This document shows positions 60,442 through 64,000 of a stretch of 64,000 nucleotides of DNA, piece after piece; position 1 is the stretch's first letter, and every line of letters starts with the position of its first letter. The position numbers were made by a program, and so were the translations under genes. Below the pieces are notes generated by a model. It searched no databases, was not told where the DNA came from, and saw nothing but the letters and a program-made list of their open reading frames with translations. Source of the DNA: JAEUHQ01 sp964538915 (GTDB lineage: Bacteria; Planctomycetota; UBA1135; UBA2386); contig CAZIFB010000003.1 in assembly GCA_964538915.1 (NCBI GenBank), positions 127,679 to 191,678 of the forward strand, given 5' to 3'.

Positions 60442-60450
60442 ACGCGCGTC

Positions 60451-62070
60451 GTGCATCCGTACGACGCGGCCGGCGAACGCCCGCCCATGTCGACCTTCGC
60501 CCGCGCGCTGCGCGAACGCTCGCCGCGGGCGACCGCCGGCAGAAGGTGGGTGTTCGTGCCGTACGACCAGCTGCACGACGGCATCGGTCCGCTCGCGACG
60601 GCGCCCGCGAACGAACTCGGCATCGTGCTCGTCGAGAGCACGGCGAAAGCGGCGCGGCGGCCGTACCACCGCCAGAAGCTCGCGCTCGTGCTGACCAACC
60701 TGCGCCACTTCGCGCTCGAGCAGGCTGCGCGCGGAGTCGCCGTGCGCCACGTCGTCACCGACGGCGACTACGCATCGGCGCTCGCGCCTGTGGCTCGCGA
60801 GCTCGGCCCGCTGCGGGTGCAGCGACCGGCCGAACGCGAGCTGCGCATCGAGCTGGCGCCGCACTTCGCGAACGGCTCCCTCGTCGAAGTGCCGCACGAC
60901 GGCTGGCTCACGACGGCCGCCGACTTCGCGTTCGGCGGCGGGCCGCCGTGGCGCATGGACGCGTTCTACCGCCGCGTCCGCCAGCGCACGGGCGTGCTGA
61001 TGGAGCGAGGCAAGCCGGTCGGCGGCAAGTACAGCTTCGATGCCGAGAACCGCCGGCCGTGGCGCGGCGAACCCGCGGCGCCGACGCCGCCGACGTTCGC
61101 CGTCGACGAGATCACGCGCGAAGTCTGCGAGCTGGTGACGACGAAGTTCGCGAGTCACCCGGGCACGCTGCGGCCGGAGCACCTGCCGGCGACCCTCGCT
61201 GACGCGGAGACGATGTGGCGCTGGGCGATCCGCGAGTGCCTGCCGAAGTTCGGGCCGTTCGAGGATGCGATGTCGACGCGTTCGAGCGGGCTGTTCCACT
61301 CGCGCATCGCGCCGCTGCTCAACCTGCATCGTCTCCTGCCTGCTCGCGTGGTGCGGGACGCAGCGGACGCCGACGCGCCGCTCGCCGGCCGCGAGGGATT
61401 CGTGCGGCAGATCCTCGGATGGCGCGAGTTCGTGCGCCACGTGCACGAGGCCACCGACGGCCTGCGCTCGCTCGCCGACCGAGCGCTCGACGCGAACGTG
61501 CTCGCCGCGACCACACCGCTGCCGCCGGCCTTCTGGGGCACGGCGTCCGGGCTCGCGTGCTTCGATCACGTCGTCGCCGACGTGTGGCGAGAGGGTTACA
61601 GCCACCACATCACGCGCCTCATGGTGCTAGGCAACATCGCGACGCTGCTCGGCGTGTCACCGCGCGAACTCACCGACTGGTTCTGGGTCGCCTATGCCGA
61701 CGCCTACGACTGGGTCGTCGAACCGAACGTGCTGGCCATGGCCACGTTCGCGGTCGGTGACCTGATGACGACGAAGCCGTACGTGTCGGGTGCCGCCTAC
61801 ATCGCGAAGATGAGCGACTACTGCCGCGGCTGCGCATTCGATCCGAAGAAGGACTGCCCGCTGACTCGCGCGTACTGGCACTTCCTCCTCCGGAACCACG
61901 ACCGGCTCGCAGGCAACCCGCGCCTGGCGATGCCCCTGCGCAGCCTGGCCAGGCGGCGTCCCTCGGAGCGCGCCGTCGACGCCGACGTCGTGGCATGGAT
62001 GCGGCGCACGCCGGACGCGGGCGCACCGCTCCTCCCGGGCGCCATCGCTGGATTTCGCGACAGTTCGTGA
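60451..62070 (+). CDS. FeS-type prokaryotic photolyase/cryptochrome (PhrB-like)
   Basis: A 539-residue flavoprotein of the FeS-BCP group. WVFVPYDQLHDGIGPL and YHRQKLALVLTNLRHFALEQAARG form the N-terminal alpha/beta domain; the C-terminal FAD-binding helical domain contains GWREFVRHVHEA, SHHITRLMVLGN and DWFWVAYADAYDWVVEPNVLAM. The four cluster cysteines are at 370, 458, 461 and 469; the last spacing (8) is shorter than in the PhrB prototype (13). It repairs UV photoproducts ((6-4) type in characterised members) or senses blue light. The start is GTG 60451, or ATG 60487 in frame. It starts 9 bp after the GT39-like stop. Confidence 0.9.
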   Translation: MHPYDAAGERPPMSTFARALRERSPRATAGRRWVFVPYDQLHDGIGPLATAPANELGIVLVESTAKAARRPYHRQKLALVLTNLRHFALEQAARGVAVRHVVTDGDYASALAPVARELGPLRVQRPAERELRIELAPHFANGSLVEVPHDGWLTTAADFAFGGGPPWRMDAFYRRVRQRTGVLMERGKPVGGKYSFDAENRRPWRGEPAAPTPPTFAVDEITREVCELVTTKFASHPGTLRPEHLPATLADAETMWRWAIRECLPKFGPFEDAMSTRSSGLFHSRIAPLLNLHRLLPARVVRDAADADAPLAGREGFVRQILGWREFVRHVHEATDGLRSLADRALDANVLAATTPLPPAFWGTASGLACFDHVVADVWREGYSHHITRLMVLGNIATLLGVSPRELTDWFWVAYADAYDWVVEPNVLAMATFAVGDLMTTKPYVSGAAYIAKMSDYCRGCAFDPKKDCPLTRAYWHFLLRNHDRLAGNPRLAMPLRSLARRRPSERAVDADVVAWMRRTPDAGAPLLPGAIAGFRDSS

Positions 62071-62108
62071 ACTCGGACGCCGCGAACCACCGATGGGAGG
62101 GTCACCCC

Positions 62109-63044
62109 ATGAAGACCCCGGTCGGTTCCCTGCTGCTCGTTCTCACCATGTCGACGCGCCTGGCCGCCCAGGATCCGACCGACGACCCGGATCGCACGAT
62201 CCGTTCGCTTCGTGCCGAACTCAATTCGGCGCGTGCAGAACTGGCGGAGCTGCGTGAGCAGGTCGATGCCTCGGGTTCGATCGTGCACGGCGCCGTGCGC
62301 CTCGACATCACGACGGCGTACTACTTCCGCGGCATCCTGCAGGAGGACCAGGGCGTCATCGCCGAACCGTCGATCGAACTCGGGTGGACGCTTCTCGAGG
62401 GCGGCGACACGCTCCGCGACCTCGATCTCACGTTCGCGACGTGGAACAGCGCACACAGCGGGCCGACGGGCGGTTCGCTCGGCATGTGGTACGAGAGCGA
62501 CGTGACCGCGGCGCTGTCGGCGACGCTGTTCGACCGAGTGCGTCTCGGCACCACCTACGCCGTCTACCACAGTCCGAACGGCAGCTTCGGCACGGTGCAG
62601 GAACAGATCGTGTCGATCGGCATCGACGACTCGGGCTGGCTGTGGGACGGCGGGCTCGCGCCGACGCTGCTGTTCGCATTCGAGCTCGCCGGCCAGGCGG
62701 ACGTCGGCAGCAAGCGCGGCAGCTACGCCGAGTTCGCGATCGCGCCGAGCTTCGAGCTCGGCAACCTCGGCCTGCACGAGCTGTCGCTCGGCCTGCCGGC
62801 ACGCGTGGGCTTCGGCCTCCACGACTACTACGAACTCCCCGGCGGCGGCGGCAACGAGACGTTCGGTTACGCCGACTTGGGCGTCGAACTCACCGCGACA
62901 CTTCCCTGCATCCCGCACGAAGCCGGCGAGTGGCAGGCGACGATCGGCCTGCACTACGTGGCGCTCGGCGACAGCAACGAGACCCGCAACAGCGGCGACG
63001 CCGACGAGTGGATCGGCACGTTCACGATCCGCACGTCGTTCTGA
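62109..63044 (+). CDS. TorF-like outer-membrane porin
   Basis: A 311-residue exported protein (MKTPVGSLLLVLTMSTRLAAQ) with a strong GGGAGGGT site. A short coiled coil (RTIRSLRAELNSARAELAELREQV) is followed by a beta-barrel that starts LDITTAYYFRGILQEDQGVIAEPSI, close to the D-Y-x-FRG-x-x-Q start of TorF-family putative porins. Alternating aromatic/hydrophobic strands run to the C-terminus, which ends TFTIRTSF with a terminal Phe as in outer-membrane barrels. The coiled coil may attach it to the cell wall. Substrate unknown. Confidence 0.8.
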   Translation: MKTPVGSLLLVLTMSTRLAAQDPTDDPDRTIRSLRAELNSARAELAELREQVDASGSIVHGAVRLDITTAYYFRGILQEDQGVIAEPSIELGWTLLEGGDTLRDLDLTFATWNSAHSGPTGGSLGMWYESDVTAALSATLFDRVRLGTTYAVYHSPNGSFGTVQEQIVSIGIDDSGWLWDGGLAPTLLFAFELAGQADVGSKRGSYAEFAIAPSFELGNLGLHELSLGLPARVGFGLHDYYELPGGGGNETFGYADLGVELTATLPCIPHEAGEWQATIGLHYVALGDSNETRNSGDADEWIGTFTIRTSF

Positions 63045-63078
63045 CTTCGCTGCGGAGGTTGGCCGCGCAACGGCCCAC

Positions 63079-63525
63079 TCAGCCGAGTGTCTTGAGAGCG
63101 TCCTGCACGAGCTTGCCGTCGGCGAGGCCCTTGTACTTTGCCATCCACTCCTTCATGAAGCGACCGGTGTCCTTGCCGCCCTGGTAGCCGATCGCGGCGG
63201 CGATCTCCTTCACCTTGGTCGCGACCTCGGCGGCGCTCATCTGCTTCGGCAGGTAGTTCGTGATCAGGTCGATCTCGACCTGCTCCTTCGCGGCGACCTC
63301 GGCACGGCCCGCGGCCTTCGCCTGCGCGACGGTGTCGGCGCGCGTCTTCACCGCCTTCTGAAGGATCGCGATCTCTTCGTCGTCGGGCAGGTTGTCGACC
63401 TTTGCGTCGATCGCCTTCTTCTTGAGGTCGCTGATCAGCATGCGCAGCACTTCGAGGCGTTGCTTGTCGCCGCCCTTCATCGCCGCCTTCATGTCCGTCG
63501 TGAGTCGTTCGAGGTAGGCAGGCAT
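63079..63525 (-). CDS. yqeY: GatB/YqeY domain protein
   Basis: A 148-residue protein matching the YqeY family: LTTDMKAAMKGGDKQRLEVLRMLISDLKKKAIDA at the N-terminus and EIAAAIGYQGGKDTGRFMKEWMAKYKGLADGKLVQ at the C-terminus. The domain is shared with the tRNA-binding tail of GatB; stand-alone YqeY may act in tRNA-dependent amidation, but this is not proven. It starts 2 bp after the gyrA stop, so it is co-transcribed with gyrA. Cytoplasmic. Confidence 0.93.
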   Translation of the reverse strand: MPAYLERLTTDMKAAMKGGDKQRLEVLRMLISDLKKKAIDAKVDNLPDDEEIAILQKAVKTRADTVAQAKAAGRAEVAAKEQVEIDLITNYLPKQMSAAEVATKVKEIAAAIGYQGGKDTGRFMKEWMAKYKGLADGKLVQDALKTLG

Positions 63526-63527
63526 CG

Positions 63528-64000
63528 TCAGGTCTTCGTCTCGGTGGTGGTCGTCGCGGTTGCTTCGGGTTCTTCGTTCGGAATGCGCGCGACGCTGACG
63601 AGCTTGTCGCCTTCGTTCAGCGCGATGCAACGCACGCCCTGCGTGTTGCGGCCGATGACGCTGATCTCCGACACCTTGGTGCGGACGATCTGGCCGTCCT
63701 TCGTGATCATCATGACCTCGTCCTCGTCCTTCACGGCGAGCAGGTTCACCACCTTGCCGTTCCGGTCGCTGGTCTTGATGTCGATGATGCCCTTGCCGCC
63801 GCGACTCTGGGCGCGGTACTCCTCGACCGGCGTGCGCTTGCCGTAGCCGTTCTCGCAAACGGTGAGCAGAGAGCCGGAACCGTCGGTCACGACCATGTCG
63901 CACACGGCATCGCCTTCCTCGAGGCGGATGCCCCACACGCCGACCGCGCTGCGGCCCATCGCGCGTGCATCGCCTTCCTCGAAGCGAATCGACATGCCGT
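63528..64000 (-). CDS. gyrA: DNA gyrase subunit A, C-terminal fragment (runs off window)
   Basis: Only the last ~157 residues are present; the gene continues beyond base 64000. The segment is the beta-pinwheel C-terminal domain that wraps DNA: repeated blades (VVTDGSGSLLTVCENGYGKRT; MMITKDGQIVRTKVSEISVIGRNTQGVRCI) and the GyrA box, here QSRGGKG. The presence of the box favours GyrA over ParC. The tail EATATTTTETKT is low-complexity, unlike the usual acidic tail. Confidence 0.93.
   Translation of the reverse strand, partial: GMSIRFEEGDARAMGRSAVGVWGIRLEEGDAVCDMVVTDGSGSLLTVCENGYGKRTPVEEYRAQSRGGKGIIDIKTSDRNGKVVNLLAVKDEDEVMMITKDGQIVRTKVSEISVIGRNTQGVRCIALNEGDKLVSVARIPNEEPEATATTTTETKT

Noticed and set aside
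1..64000. Search for CRISPR arrays, insertion sequences, integrases, att sites or prophage genes
   Set aside because: No regularly spaced repeats, transposase/integrase motifs or terminal inverted repeats were recognised; the only long direct repeat is the 408-bp DUF4920 duplication.

Overview
The window is about 70% G+C and reads as chromosomal DNA of a planctomycete-type bacterium, probably one of the high-GC Planctomycetota lineages around Poly30/Pla163. That placement is an inference from gene content: at least five sigma-70/ECF factors, two Hanks-type Ser/Thr kinases with TPR-like tails, a stand-alone SWIB protein, many secreted beta-sandwich proteins, and several membrane-anchored carboxypeptidase-regulatory-like proteins. 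No rRNA, CRISPR array, insertion sequence, prophage or integrase was seen. Genes are tightly packed, convergent pairs often end within 2-30 bp of each other, and operon partners often share GTGA or ATGA start/stop overlaps.

Layout. 1-7 kb: a truncated secreted repeat protein at the left edge, a PPC-domain secreted protein, a lipoprotein, an RlmN-family rRNA methylase, a TlpA-like thioredoxin and a SnoaL-like lipoprotein. 7-10 kb: a DinB/YfiT protein, a DUF2238 membrane protein, and a biotin carboxylase/BCCP pair. 10-21 kb: two tandem secreted paralogues (the second carrying two compensating frameshifts), a small membrane protein, a 1116-residue HExxH protein, SWIB, a di-haem peroxidase, and an HEWGH metallopeptidase. 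21-30 kb: a sigma factor fused to a transmembrane segment and a large beta-rich region, isocitrate dehydrogenase, a GT4 glycosyltransferase, a second sigma factor, and a HEAT-repeat membrane protein. 30-42 kb: a kinase-TPR protein, secreted proteins, a Tat-signal protein with a small partner, a DUF4920 protein containing a perfect 408-bp internal duplication, a translationally coupled sigma/kinase pair, a GyrI-like protein, and an ECF42-type sigma factor with its DGPF partner. 43-49 kb: an ECF/membrane-protein pair, a thioredoxin-like HEAT protein, tRNA-Met, an IMPase-family phosphatase, a TlpA-like protein that has lost both CxxC cysteines, and an ApaH-like phosphatase. 49-64 kb: MurJ, three membrane-anchored carboxypeptidase-regulatory-like proteins interleaved with SixA and a NUDIX hydrolase, a GT39-like membrane protein, an FeS-type photolyase, a TorF-like porin, YqeY, and the C-terminal part of GyrA running off the right edge.

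How parts may work together. Three sigma-factor loci have an adjacent or fused partner that could regulate them: a fused membrane domain, a coupled Ser/Thr kinase, and a DGPF protein; a fourth sigma factor has a coupled transmembrane protein. A recurrent signal is a -10-like TANNNT box only 6-11 nt upstream of the start codon, with no Shine-Dalgarno site, which suggests that leaderless or very short-leader mRNAs are common here. Starts inside operons instead carry GGAG/GGAGG sites or overlap the upstream stop.

All calls come from reading the sequence; no database search was run.
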